A stretch of DNA of 64,000 bases from Arthrobacter gengyunqii (lineage in GTDB: Bacteria; Actinomycetota; Actinomycetes; Actinomycetales; Micrococcaceae), in the NCBI RefSeq assembly GCF_023022985.1, contig NZ_CP095461.1:1426001-1490000 (forward strand). Reading direction: 5' to 3'. The notes below the pieces were generated by a model that was not told the origin of the DNA, ran no database searches, and saw only the letters and a list, made by a program, of their open reading frames with translations. Within the stretch, counting starts at the first letter, position 1. Each line of letters opens with the position of its first letter. The position numbers were made by a program, and so were the translations under genes. Of the stretch, positions 19,362 through 28,194 are shown piece after piece.

Positions 19362-22300
19362 GTGGCTTCAGCAACTTCTTCGAAATCGTTTGTCCATCTT
19401 CACAACCACACCGAGTACTCCATGCTGGACGGGGCGGCCCGCCTGACGGACCTCTTCAGCCATGCCGAGGAACTCGGCATGAACGCCGTGGCAACCACGG
19501 ACCACGGATTCGTGTTCGGAGCCTTCGATTTCTGGAACAAGGCACGTAACGCAGGGATCAAGCCGATTGTCGGCGTCGAAGCCTACCTGACGCCGGGAAC
19601 CGCACGGGCTGACAAGACCCGCGTGAAGTGGGGTGACGGCGGCCGCAACGACGTCTCCGGCGCCGGCGCCTACACGCACATGACCATGTGGGCCGAAACC
19701 ACCGAGGGCATGCACAACCTCTTCCGGATGTCCTCCCTGGCCTCCCTTGAAGGCTTCCTCTACAAGCCGCGCATGGACCGCGACCTGCTGCAGACCTACG
19801 GCAAAGGCCTCATCGCCACCACCGGCTGTCCCTCCGGCGAGGTCCAGACCAAGCTGCGCTTGGGCCTGTACAAGGAAGCCGTCCAGGCCGCCTCGGACTT
19901 CCGGGACATTTTCGGGAAAGACAACTTCTTCTGCGAGCTGATGGACCACGGCCTGGACATCGAGCGCAATGTCCATGCGGACCTGATCAAGCTGGCCCGC
20001 GAGCTGCAGTTGCCGCTGGTTGCCACCAATGACCTGCACTACACACACGCTGAAGACGCCTCCGCGCACGCCGCGCTGCTGTGCGTGCAGTCCGGCTCCT
20101 CCCTGGCGGACCCCAAGCGCTTCAAGTTCGACGCCGACGAGTTCTACCTGAAGTCCCCGGCGGAAATGCGGGCTATCTTCCGCGACTACCCGGACGCCTG
20201 CGACAACACGCTGCTCATTGCCGAGCGGTGCGACGTGGAATTCAACACCAAAGCCAACTACATGCCGCGGTTCCCCACCCCCGAAGGGGAAAACGAGGAA
20301 TCCTGGTTCGTCAAGGAAGTCGAAAAGGGCCTGCATTACCGCTACCCGGCCGGCATTCCCGATGCTGTCCGCAAGCGCGCCGACTATGAAGTGGGCATCA
20401 TCGCCCAGATGGGTTTCCCGGGCTACTTCCTGGTGGTGGCCGACTTCATCAACTGGGCCAAGGAAAACGGCATCCGGGTGGGCCCGGGCCGCGGCTCCGG
20501 TGCCGGTTCCATGGCCGCTTACGCCATGCGCATCACCGATCTCGATCCGCTGCAGCACGGCCTGATCTTCGAGCGCTTCCTGAACCCGGACCGCGTCTCC
20601 ATGCCTGACTTCGACGTTGACTTCGATGATAGGCGCCGCTCCGAGGTGATCCACTACGTCACCGAGAAGTACGGTGACGAGCGCGTGGCCATGATCGTCA
20701 CTTACGGCACCATCAAGGCCAAGCAGGCGCTGAAGGACTCATCGCGTGTCATGGGTTATCCGTTCTCCGTGGGAGAGCGCCTGACGAAGGCCATGCCGCC
20801 GGATGTCATGGGCAAGGGCCTGTCCCTGCAGGATGTCCACAACAAGGAAGCCAAGCGCTACGGCGAGGCCGAAGAGCTGCGCGAACTGCTGCGCACCGAT
20901 CCCGACTCGCAGCGTGTCTTCGATACCGCGCTCGGACTGGAAGGCCTCAAGCGCCAGTGGGGCGTGCACGCTGCCGGCGTGATCATGTCCTCCGACCCGC
21001 TGATCGACATTGTCCCGATCATGCGCCGCGAGCAGGACGGGCAGGTCATTACGCAGTTCGACTACCCCACCTGCGAAGGCCTGGGGCTGATCAAGATGGA
21101 CTTCTTGGGCCTGCGAAACCTGACGATCGTCTCCGACGCCGTGGAGAACATCAAGAACAACCGGGGCGAGGACCTGGTCCTGGAAGACCTGCCGCTGGAT
21201 CTGAAGGAGGCCTACGATCTTCTGGCCAGCGGCGACACCCTCGGCGTGTTCCAGCTGGACGGCGGGCCCATGCGGTCGCTGCTCAAGAGCATGCGTCCGG
21301 ACAACTTCGAAGACATTTCCGCCGTCATCGCCCTGTACCGTCCGGGCCCCATGGGTGCGAACTCGCACACCAACTATGCCCTGCGCAAAACCGGGCAGCA
21401 GGAAATCACTCCAATCCACCCGGAGCTCGAGGAGCCCCTGGCGGAGATTCTGGGCACCACCTACGGCCTGATTGTCTATCAGGAGCAGGTGATGGCCATC
21501 GCCCAGAAGGTGGCCGGGTTCAGCCTCGGACAGGCAGACATCCTGCGCCGCGCCATGGGTAAGAAAAAGAAGTCGGAGCTGGACAAGCAGTACGCCGGCT
21601 TCCATCAGGGCATGATCGACCGCGGCTACTCCGAGGCAGCCATCAAGGCCCTCTGGGACATTCTGCTGCCGTTCTCCGACTACGCCTTCAACAAGGCGCA
21701 CTCGGCCGCCTATGGTGTGGTGTCCTACTGGACCGCGTACCTGAAGGCGCAGTATCCCGCGGAATACATGGCTGCCCTGCTCACCTCGGTCGGTGATGAC
21801 AAGGACAAGCTGGCCATGTACCTGAACGAATGCCGCAAGATGGGCATCACGGTGCTGCCGCCGGACGTCAACGAGTCCAGCGTGAACTTCACTCCCGTAG
21901 GCAAGGACATCCGCTTTGGCATGGGTGCCATCCGCAACGTGGGCGCCAACGTGGTGCAGTCCATGGTGTCCGCCCGCGAGGAAAAGGGTGCGTTCACCAA
22001 CTTCAAGGACTTCCTGATGAAGGTCCCGGCGGTGGTCTGCAACAAGCGCACCATTGAATCGCTGATCAAGGCCGGAGCCTTTGACTCCATGGGCCACGCC
22101 CGGCGTCCGCTGGCAATGATCCACGAAGAAGCGATCGACTCCGTCGTCGTGCTCAAGCGCAACGAAGCCGTGGGCCAGTTCGACCTCTTTGCCGCCATTG
22201 CCGACCAGGAGCCGGAGGACTCGATCAGCATCGAGATTCCGGACCTGCCCGAGTGGGAGAAGAAGGACAAGCTCTCCTTCGAGCGCGACATGCTGGGCCT

Positions 22301-22898
22301 GTATGTGTCCGACCATCCGCTGCAGGGCCTCGAGGGCATCCTGAGCCAGCACGCGGATTCCTCCATCACCAACATCGTGGGGGAGGAAGGCCCGCCCGAC
22401 GGCGCCATTGTCACCATCGCCGGCATGATCACCTCGCTGCAGCGCAGGATCGCCAAGAACAGCGGCAACGCCTACGCCCGCTGTGAGATTGAGGATCTGG
22501 CCGGCTCCATGGAGGTCATGTTCTTCGGCCAGGTCTACGGTCCGATTGCCGCCGTGCTGGCCGAGGACCTCATTGTGGTGGTCCGCGGCAGGCTCCAGCG
22601 CCGCGACGACGGCGCCGTGACCCTGAACGCCCAGGAACTCACCGTTCCGGACCTGAGCGAGGGTCATTCCGGTCCGGTGGTGATTTCCATGGCGACCTAC
22701 AAGGCTACGGAAACGGTGGTCACGCAGCTCGGGGATGTCCTCCGGACCCACCCGGGAACGTCGGAGGTGCAGATCCGCCTCAATGGGTCACGGACGGTTG
22801 AAGTCATGAAGCTGGGCGTTGACCTGCGGGTGAACCCCACGCCGTCCTTGTTCGGTGACCTGAAGGTGCTGCTGGGTCCGGCCTGCCTGGACGTGTAG
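19362..22898 (+). CDS. dnaE: DNA polymerase III alpha subunit DnaE
   Basis: Replicative C-family polymerase of 1178 residues. The N-terminal PHP domain begins HLHNHTEYSMLDGAARL. The polymerase catalytic aspartates lie in PDFDVDFDD (415-423). Helix-hairpin-helix and C-terminal OB-fold regions follow (VTIAGMITSLQRRIAKNSG). The length fits DnaE1-type enzymes. It stands alone downstream of a terminator and appears to be leaderless. The GTG start gives the normal N terminus. Confidence 0.96.
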   Translation: MASATSSKSFVHLHNHTEYSMLDGAARLTDLFSHAEELGMNAVATTDHGFVFGAFDFWNKARNAGIKPIVGVEAYLTPGTARADKTRVKWGDGGRNDVSGAGAYTHMTMWAETTEGMHNLFRMSSLASLEGFLYKPRMDRDLLQTYGKGLIATTGCPSGEVQTKLRLGLYKEAVQAASDFRDIFGKDNFFCELMDHGLDIERNVHADLIKLARELQLPLVATNDLHYTHAEDASAHAALLCVQSGSSLADPKRFKFDADEFYLKSPAEMRAIFRDYPDACDNTLLIAERCDVEFNTKANYMPRFPTPEGENEESWFVKEVEKGLHYRYPAGIPDAVRKRADYEVGIIAQMGFPGYFLVVADFINWAKENGIRVGPGRGSGAGSMAAYAMRITDLDPLQHGLIFERFLNPDRVSMPDFDVDFDDRRRSEVIHYVTEKYGDERVAMIVTYGTIKAKQALKDSSRVMGYPFSVGERLTKAMPPDVMGKGLSLQDVHNKEAKRYGEAEELRELLRTDPDSQRVFDTALGLEGLKRQWGVHAAGVIMSSDPLIDIVPIMRREQDGQVITQFDYPTCEGLGLIKMDFLGLRNLTIVSDAVENIKNNRGEDLVLEDLPLDLKEAYDLLASGDTLGVFQLDGGPMRSLLKSMRPDNFEDISAVIALYRPGPMGANSHTNYALRKTGQQEITPIHPELEEPLAEILGTTYGLIVYQEQVMAIAQKVAGFSLGQADILRRAMGKKKKSELDKQYAGFHQGMIDRGYSEAAIKALWDILLPFSDYAFNKAHSAAYGVVSYWTAYLKAQYPAEYMAALLTSVGDDKDKLAMYLNECRKMGITVLPPDVNESSVNFTPVGKDIRFGMGAIRNVGANVVQSMVSAREEKGAFTNFKDFLMKVPAVVCNKRTIESLIKAGAFDSMGHARRPLAMIHEEAIDSVVVLKRNEAVGQFDLFAAIADQEPEDSISIEIPDLPEWEKKDKLSFERDMLGLYVSDHPLQGLEGILSQHADSSITNIVGEEGPPDGAIVTIAGMITSLQRRIAKNSGNAYARCEIEDLAGSMEVMFFGQVYGPIAAVLAEDLIVVVRGRLQRRDDGAVTLNAQELTVPDLSEGHSGPVVISMATYKATETVVTQLGDVLRTHPGTSEVQIRLNGSRTVEVMKLGVDLRVNPTPSLFGDLKVLLGPACLDV

Positions 22899-22926
22899 CA
22901 AAGCGGCGGCGGGGCGGGTGGGGCAG

Positions 22927-22932
22927 TAGAAT
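22927..22932 (+). promoter_or_regulatory. hisD -10 element, leaderless start predicted
   Basis: TAGAAT is followed by six bases and then the hisD GTG at 22939, the same arrangement as dnaE. No Shine-Dalgarno sequence precedes the GTG and no clear -35 is seen. Confidence 0.6.
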
Positions 22933-22938
22933 GGACCC

Positions 22939-24291
22939 GTGACTTCATCCATCCCCGCAGCCGTTAACACGTCCTTCCGTACGATCGACCTGCGCGGCCG
23001 GCATCTGTCGATGGCCGCGCTGAAGCAGGCGATGCCGCGCGCGGAGACCACCACCGATGTGGCCTCCGACGCCGTGGCAGCCATCATTGCCGACGTCCGC
23101 ACCCGCGGCTATGACGCACTGAGTGATCTCGCCGCCCGGTTTGACCGCGTGGAACAGCACCGCCCGCTGGTTCCCCGCGCCGCACTGAAGGAAGCGCTGG
23201 ACCAGCTGGCCCCCGAGATCCGGGCAGCCCTGGAGGAATCCATCCGCCGTGCCCGGCTTTTCGCCGAGGCCCAGCGGCCCCTGGACACTGACCTGCAGAT
23301 TGGCCCCGGAGCCAACGTGGCCCAGAAATGGATTCCGGTCCGACGCGTGGGCCTGTACGTGCCCGGCGGCCTGGCCGTCTACCCGTCCTCCGTGATCATG
23401 AACGTGATTCCAGCGCAGGCCGCGGGCGTCTCATCCCTGGCCCTGGCGTCTCCGCCGCAGCCGGCTTTCGGAGGCCTGCCGCACCCCACCATCCTGGCGG
23501 CGGCCGAGTTGCTGGGCATTGAAGAGGTGTACGCCATGGGCGGCGCCCAGGCCATTGCTGCCTTCGCCTACGGTGTGGCCGCCGCGGGAGAGAACCCCGA
23601 GCTGGAACCGGTGGATGTAGTCACCGGACCGGGCAACGTTTATGTGGCCACCGCGAAGCGCCTGGTCAAGGGAGTGGTGGGAATCGATGCGGAAGCCGGT
23701 CCCACCGAAATCGCGATCCTGGCTGACGCCGGAGCCGATGCACGCCTGGTAGCTGCGGATCTGATCAGCCAGGCCGAGCACGATCCGAATGCCGCCTCCG
23801 TGCTCGTCACAGACTCGGCTGACCTGGAGCAGCGTGTCCGGGATGAACTGGACCGCCAGGTGCCGGCGACCCGCCACGCGGAGCGTGTGGCCACCGCACT
23901 GTCCGGGCCCCAGTCCGGAACCATCCTGGTGGAAGATCTGGAACAGGGCATCAGTGTCTGCAATGCCTACGGAGCCGAGCACCTCGAAATCCAGACTGCC
24001 GATGCCGAAGACGTCGCCGCCCGCATCACCAGCGCCGGTGCCGTATTTGTCGGAAACTACAGCCCGGTGAGCCTGGGGGATTACTGCTCCGGTTCCAACC
24101 ACGTGTTGCCCACGGCCGGCACCGCAGCCTTCTCCTCGGGCCTGAACGTGACCACCTTCATGCACGCCATCCAGGTCATCAACTATGACCGGGCTGCCCT
24201 TAAGGAAGTAAGCGGCCACGTGGTTGCCCTCTCCCACGCAGAGGACCTGCCCGCCCACGGCGACGCCGTGTCCGTCCGTTTCTCCTCCTGA
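22939..24291 (+). CDS. hisD: Histidinol dehydrogenase HisD
   Basis: Zinc- and NAD-dependent enzyme that carries out the last two oxidations of histidine synthesis. Zinc ligands fall in [10 protein letters not shown] (Q278, H281); the catalytic Glu-His pair is E347-H348 in NAYGAEHLE. The [12 protein letters not shown] and [10 protein letters not shown] blocks are conserved. It has the usual length (450 residues). No other his gene adjoins it in this window. Confidence 0.96.
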   Translation: MTSSIPAAVNTSFRTIDLRGRHLSMAALKQAMPRAETTTDVASDAVAAIIADVRTRGYDALSDLAARFDRVEQHRPLVPRAALKEALDQLAPEIRAALEESIRRARLFAEAQRPLDTDLQIGPGANVAQKWIPVRRVGLYVPGGLAVYPSSVIMNVIPAQAAGVSSLALASPPQPAFGGLPHPTILAAAELLGIEEVYAMGGAQAIAAFAYGVAAAGENPELEPVDVVTGPGNVYVATAKRLVKGVVGIDAEAGPTEIAILADAGADARLVAADLISQAEHDPNAASVLVTDSADLEQRVRDELDRQVPATRHAERVATALSGPQSGTILVEDLEQGISVCNAYGAEHLEIQTADAEDVAARITSAGAVFVGNYSPVSLGDYCSGSNHVLPTAGTAAFSSGLNVTTFMHAIQVINYDRAALKEVSGHVVALSHAEDLPAHGDAVSVRFSS

Positions 24292-24305
24292 GGTGCTGCG
24301 GCAAA

Positions 24306-24344
24306 CCACCACATGTAGTGGCGGCTGGTACTACATATAGTGAC
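24306..24344 (+). promoter_or_regulatory. Two NrdR-box-like palindromes upstream of nrdR
   Basis: Box 1 (24306-24321) reads CCACCACATGTAGTGG and box 2 (24329-24344) reads TACTACATATAGTGAC. Both resemble the NrdR-box pattern (acaCwATATwGtgt type). Corresponding bases are 22 apart, about two helical turns, and they lie just upstream of the nrdR promoter. Autoregulation of nrdR is inferred. Confidence 0.6.
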
Positions 24345-24349
24345 GACAG

Positions 24350-24379
24350 TTGGAGATGAACGGTCTGCGGCCCTAGAAT
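24350..24379 (+). promoter_or_regulatory. nrdR promoter
   Basis: TTGGAG at 24350-24355, an 18-base spacer and TAGAAT at 24374-24379. The predicted leader to the ATG at 24484 is about 98 bases. Confidence 0.5.
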
Positions 24380-24483
24380 GAGTGCGCAGCCGGCTCCGTG
24401 CCGGTTGCACCCACCCTCTTCCGGGCTGCGGCAGCACTGCCGCCGCTGTCCCCGGGCCCTGAACTCCAGCGAAAGGACACCGG

Positions 24484-24981
24484 ATGTACTGTCCGTTCTG
24501 CCGCAACGCTGATTCCCGCGTCGTAGACAGCCGCCTTGCCGAAGACGGCTCGGCGATCCGTCGGCGACGCCAATGCCCGGAGTGCGGCCGCAGGTTCAGC
24601 ACTGTGGAGACCACCAGCCTGAGCGTCATCAAGCGTTCGGGTGTGGGCGAGCCTTTCAGCCGCGGAAAGGTGATAAACGGCGTGCGCAAGGCCTGCCAGG
24701 GCCGGCCCGTGAGCGAGGATGACCTGGCTATGCTGGCCCAGGAGGTTGAGGAATCCATCCGCGCCAGCGGAGTGGCGGAAATTGATGCCCATGAGGTGGG
24801 GCTGGCCATCCTGAAGCCGCTGCAGCGGTTGGACCAGGTTGCCTATCTGCGTTTCGCCAGCGTTTACCAGGCGTTCGAATCGCTGGAGGACTTCGAAGCC
24901 GCCATTGCGGAGCTCCGCAAGGATTCCCTGCACGCTCCGGCTCATCCGGCGGCATCCCAGCGGCCCCTGACGGCGCGGTAA
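24484..24981 (+). CDS. nrdR: Transcriptional repressor NrdR
   Basis: ATP/dATP-sensing repressor of ribonucleotide reductase genes. A zinc ribbon with C3, C6, C31 and C34 binds DNA; an ATP-cone domain (about 48-138) follows. AAAGGA lies 6 bases before the ATG. The protein has 165 residues, normal length. The palindromes in its own promoter suggest it controls itself. No nrd reductase gene is in the window, so it acts in trans. Confidence 0.95.
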   Translation: MYCPFCRNADSRVVDSRLAEDGSAIRRRRQCPECGRRFSTVETTSLSVIKRSGVGEPFSRGKVINGVRKACQGRPVSEDDLAMLAQEVEESIRASGVAEIDAHEVGLAILKPLQRLDQVAYLRFASVYQAFESLEDFEAAIAELRKDSLHAPAHPAASQRPLTAR

Positions 24982-25000
24982 GCAGCTTTACAGCATTGAA

Positions 25001-25036
25001 AAGCGGCGGCAGGATTTCCTGCCGCCGCTTCTTGTT
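25001..25036. terminator. Bidirectional terminator between nrdR and ppgK
   Basis: A 13-bp stem (AAGCGGCGGCAGG with its complement, 25001-25030) and an ATTT loop, followed by CTTGTTT. It lies between two convergent genes. Confidence 0.8.
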
Positions 25037-25062
25037 TGCCGCGCCAACGCCCGGCGACAGGC

Positions 25063-25866
25063 TTACTTGATGTAGTTGAAGTGCATGGCCGCCTGCAGTG
25101 CGGCGCCCACGATTCCGGCGTTGTTCTTGAGGTTGGCCGTGACCAGCGGGGTGCGCAGTTCCAGCAGCGGCAGGAAGTCCTCGCTGCGCTTGGAAATGCC
25201 GCCGCCCACAACAAAAAGGTCGGGGGAAAACAGGAACTCCACATGGGAGAAGTACCGCTGCAGGCGCTGCGCGTATTCTTCCCAGCTGATGTTGTCGCGT
25301 TCACGGGCCGAGGCGGAGGCACGCGTTTCGGCATCCACGCCGTCGATCTCGAGGTGGCCCAGCTCAGCGTTGGGAACCAGCTTGCCGTTGGAGATCAGCG
25401 CCGAGCCGATGCCGGTGCCCAGGGTGATGACCAGGACCGTGCCTTCGACGCCCCGGCCGGCTCCGTAGCGCGCTTCCGCGAGCCCGGCGGCGTCGGCGTC
25501 GTTCATGACCTGAACTTCGCGGTTCAGCGCATTGGTGAGCAGGCCGTCGACGTCGGTGTCCACCCAGCTCTTGTCCACGTTGGCGGCTGAGCGGGCGATG
25601 CCGTGCTGGATGATGGCCGGGAAGGTGACGCCAACGGGAACATCGGTTCCCGGACCCTCCGGCCGCGAGGAGAGCTCGGCCACGATCTGGCCGACGACGC
25701 CGGCCACAGCCTCCGGGGTTGCCGGCTGCGGCGTGGGAATGCGGAACCGGTCACCAATGAGCTTGCCCTTGGTGAGATCGACGATGCCGCCCTTGATGCC
25801 GGTGCCGCCGATATCAATGCCGATGACCGCGTGTGCGTCGCCGTGCTTCTTGTGTTTCTTGGCCAT
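25063..25866 (-). CDS. ppgK: Polyphosphate glucokinase PpgK (ROK family)
   Basis: Phosphorylates glucose with polyphosphate and/or ATP, typical of actinobacteria. The phosphate-binding loop GIDIGGTGIKGG, the adenosine region ITLGTGIGSALI and the sugar-binding ELGHLEIDG are present. The cysteine-rich zinc motif of other ROK kinases is absent, as expected for PpgK. A Lys/His-rich N terminus (MAKKHKKHGD) precedes the core. GGAGAA lies just upstream of the ATG. Use of polyphosphate is inferred from the subfamily. Confidence 0.9.
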   Translation of the reverse strand: MAKKHKKHGDAHAVIGIDIGGTGIKGGIVDLTKGKLIGDRFRIPTPQPATPEAVAGVVGQIVAELSSRPEGPGTDVPVGVTFPAIIQHGIARSAANVDKSWVDTDVDGLLTNALNREVQVMNDADAAGLAEARYGAGRGVEGTVLVITLGTGIGSALISNGKLVPNAELGHLEIDGVDAETRASASARERDNISWEEYAQRLQRYFSHVEFLFSPDLFVVGGGISKRSEDFLPLLELRTPLVTANLKNNAGIVGAALQAAMHFNYIK

Positions 25867-25908
25867 GGAGTTCTCCAGAGGTAGGTCTGTCTCGTGTCGT
25901 TGACGCTG

Positions 25909-26787
25909 CTAAGGGAGGGTTAGAACTTCGGCGCCGGTTTCCGTCACGAGCAGCGTGTGCTCAAACTGGGCGGTGCGTTTGCGGTCCTTGGTGAGGACGG
26001 TCCAATTGTCATCCCACATGTCCCACTCAATGGTGCCGAGTGTGAGCATAGGCTCAATGGTAAACACCATTCCCGGTTCAATGAGCCGGCTGTAGGCCGG
26101 CGCGGCGTCGTAGTGGGGAATGATCAGTCCGGTGTGGAAGGCCTCGCCAACTCCGTGGCCGGTGAAGTCGCGCACAACGCCGTAGCCGAAGCGCTTGGCA
26201 TAGGACTCGATCGTGCGGCCGATGACGTTGATTTCCCGTCCCGGCATGACGGCCTTGATGGCACGGCGCAGTGATTCCTGTGTTCGTTCCACCAGCAGCC
26301 TGGATTCTTCATCCACGTCCCCCACGAGGAACGTCCAGTTGGTGTCGCCGTGCACGCCGTTGATGTAGGCGGTGATGTCGATGTTGATGATGTCGCCGTC
26401 CTGGAGCACCGTGGTGTCCGGGATGCCGTGGCAGATGACCTCGTTGACGGAGGAGCACAGCGACTTGGGGAAGCCGCGGTAACCCAGTGTCGACGGGTAG
26501 GCGTGATGGTCCAGGAGGAATTCGTGGCCTACGCGGTCCAGTTCGTCGGTGGTGACGCCGGGGGCGATGTGCTTGCCGACCTCCACGATGGCCTGGGCGG
26601 CGATTTTCGAGGCTGCCCGGATCTTCTCGATGGTTTCAGGGCTCTTGACTTCTGAACCGGTGAAGGGTGTGGGAGCTTCCTTGTCCACGTATTCCGGTCG
26701 CGGAATCGAGGAGGGAACCGGCCGCCGGGGGCTCACGGTTCCCGGGATGAGACGGCCAAGGGGTGCAGTGGCAACGGTGTGGGGCAT
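25909..26787 (-). CDS. map: Type I methionine aminopeptidase
   Basis: Removes N-terminal methionine from nascent proteins. The five metal ligands D137, D148, H211, E245 and E276 are all present, and His120 is the expected substrate-side histidine. An N-terminal extension of about 45 residues with PxxP motifs resembles the MetAP1c group of actinobacteria. The start MPHTVATAP at 26787 is chosen; the frame runs upstream to 26949 without a ribosome site. A -10 TAAGAT lies 7 bases before the ATG, suggesting a leaderless mRNA. Confidence 0.94.
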   Translation of the reverse strand: MPHTVATAPLGRLIPGTVSPRRPVPSSIPRPEYVDKEAPTPFTGSEVKSPETIEKIRAASKIAAQAIVEVGKHIAPGVTTDELDRVGHEFLLDHHAYPSTLGYRGFPKSLCSSVNEVICHGIPDTTVLQDGDIINIDITAYINGVHGDTNWTFLVGDVDEESRLLVERTQESLRRAIKAVMPGREINVIGRTIESYAKRFGYGVVRDFTGHGVGEAFHTGLIIPHYDAAPAYSRLIEPGMVFTIEPMLTLGTIEWDMWDDNWTVLTKDRKRTAQFEHTLLVTETGAEVLTLP

Positions 26788-26794
26788 ACCATCG

Positions 26795-26800
26795 ATCTTA
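26795..26800 (-). promoter_or_regulatory. map -10 element, leaderless start predicted
   Basis: On the minus strand TAAGAT is followed by seven bases and the ATG at 26787. No ribosome site lies between them. Confidence 0.5.
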
Positions 26801-26916
26801 TCGCCGTGCGGCCTGTGCCGCTGCACGCCGGGCTCCGCCGGGGGGAGCGCAACGTTTTTCTGCGGCCGGAGCCTCGTTCCAGGGAAAGAGATCACCATGT
26901 TCAAGGAGAGCGGACT

Positions 26917-27093
26917 ATGACCGAGTACTGGTTCAACGTCGTCACGCACGAGGTTGAAAAGGGCCCCCAGTCCGACTGGACCAAACTGCTGGGGCCGTAC
27001 AAGACACAGGAAGAGGCAGAGTCGGCACTCCTGAAGGTGCAGCAGCGCAATGAAGCCTGGGACAAAGAGGACGAAGAAAACCGCAACTGGTAA
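26917..27093 (+). CDS. Small SPOR-like protein of 58 residues
   Basis: A short acidic, hydrophilic protein beginning [20 protein letters not shown] and containing [20 protein letters not shown]. That segment resembles the beta-alpha half of SPOR-type domains. There is no signal peptide or membrane segment. AAGGAG lies 8 bases before the ATG at 26917; the same frame is open upstream, but those codons overlap the divergent map promoter. It is convergent with panB. The function is unknown; peptidoglycan binding would be speculative for a cytoplasmic protein this small. Confidence 0.75.
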   Translation: MTEYWFNVVTHEVEKGPQSDWTKLLGPYKTQEEAESALLKVQQRNEAWDKEDEENRNW

Positions 27094-27130
27094 CCCGCAG
27101 CTGCCGGCCGGGCGCTAGGCGTCGTGCCGG

Positions 27131-28000
27131 CTAGAAACTGTGCTCCGGGCCGGGGAAGGCACCGCTGCGGACCTCATCGGCGTAGGTTCGGGCGGCTGCT
27201 GCCAGCACGGAACGGACGTCAGCGAACTGTTTGACGAACCGCGGCTGCTTGCCGCTGCGCAGCCCGGCCATGTCCTGCCACACGAGGACCTGTCCGGTGG
27301 TGGCATTGCCGGCTCCGATGCCGATGGTCGGGACGGCAACCGCGGCGTCCACCTCCGCGGCTACATCGGCCGGGACCATTTCCATCAGGACACAGAACGC
27401 GCCCGCATCAGCCAGGGCGGCGGCGTCGTCGAGCACTGCGCGCCGGGCGTCGCCGCGCCCCTGCACCCGGTAGCCGCCCAGCGCGTGCTCGCTCTGCGGT
27501 GTGAAGCCGACGTGTGCCATAACCGGGATTCCGGCCGCTGCCAAGGCGCGGACATGGGGAGCATAGTGCGCCCCGCCTTCCATCTTGACTGCGTGCACCA
27601 GCCCTTCCTTCAGCAGCCTGATGGAGGATTCAACGGCCTGCGCAGGGGAGACCTCGTAGGAGCCGAAGGGCAGGTCGCAGACCACCAGGGCACGGCTGGC
27701 TCCGGCCGTGACGGACCGGGCGAACACGAGCATTTCATCGAGGGTGATCGGCAGGGTGGTGGCGTGGCCCATAACGTTGTTGGCCGCGGAATCGCCCACC
27801 AGCAGCACCTCGATGCCCGCCTCGTCAAAGATGGCGGCGGTGTACTGGTCGTAAGCGGTGAGCATTGCGAAATGCCCGCCTGAGTCCTTGATCTGCTGCA
27901 GGTGCGGGATCCGGACCCGGCGCGGACCGGACTGGCTTGCGGGGGCACCGGGACCTGCGGATCCTGCGGCGTACGGAGCGGACTGTTCAGCATCGGTCAT
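27131..28000 (-). CDS. panB: 3-methyl-2-oxobutanoate hydroxymethyltransferase PanB
   Basis: First committed enzyme of pantothenate synthesis, adding a hydroxymethyl group from methylene-tetrahydrofolate to alpha-ketoisovalerate. The MLTAYDQYTAAIFDEAG and LVGDSAANNVMGH blocks, VKMEGG and MAHVGFTPQS are family signatures. The protein has 289 residues. A -10 TACGCT lies six bases before the ATG. The panB-glnA2-glnE neighbourhood matches the order in Mycobacterium. Confidence 0.95.
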   Translation of the reverse strand: MTDAEQSAPYAAGSAGPGAPASQSGPRRVRIPHLQQIKDSGGHFAMLTAYDQYTAAIFDEAGIEVLLVGDSAANNVMGHATTLPITLDEMLVFARSVTAGASRALVVCDLPFGSYEVSPAQAVESSIRLLKEGLVHAVKMEGGAHYAPHVRALAAAGIPVMAHVGFTPQSEHALGGYRVQGRGDARRAVLDDAAALADAGAFCVLMEMVPADVAAEVDAAVAVPTIGIGAGNATTGQVLVWQDMAGLRSGKQPRFVKQFADVRSVLAAAARTYADEVRSGAFPGPEHSF

Positions 28001-28006
28001 GACCTG

Positions 28007-28012
28007 AGCGTA
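28007..28012 (-). promoter_or_regulatory. panB -10 element, leaderless start predicted
   Basis: Minus-strand TACGCT is followed by CAGGTC and the ATG at 28000. The weak match to TATAAT makes this less certain than the dnaE or hisD cases. Confidence 0.4.
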
Positions 28013-28115
28013 CTAAACACACACGGTGTTGACGCCGTCCTCCCGCAATGCGTCGGCACCTCCGTAACGCAGGGCCCCCGGCGGGGCCGGCGACGGCAAA
28101 AGGCCCGAGGATGGG

Positions 28116-28121
28116 TAGAGT
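28116..28121 (+). promoter_or_regulatory. Possible glnA2 -10 element
   Basis: TAGAGT lies 73 bases before the glnA2 ATG, with no clear -35. A TAATAC at 28135 is an alternative. The leader contains a GC-rich stem and a GAGGA ribosome site. Confidence 0.3.
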
Positions 28122-28194
28122 GAACCCAGGCTTGTAATACTGGGACGGCGCCGGAGGATCCGGGCCCTCCCACCGTCTCAGAAAGAGGACAGGG

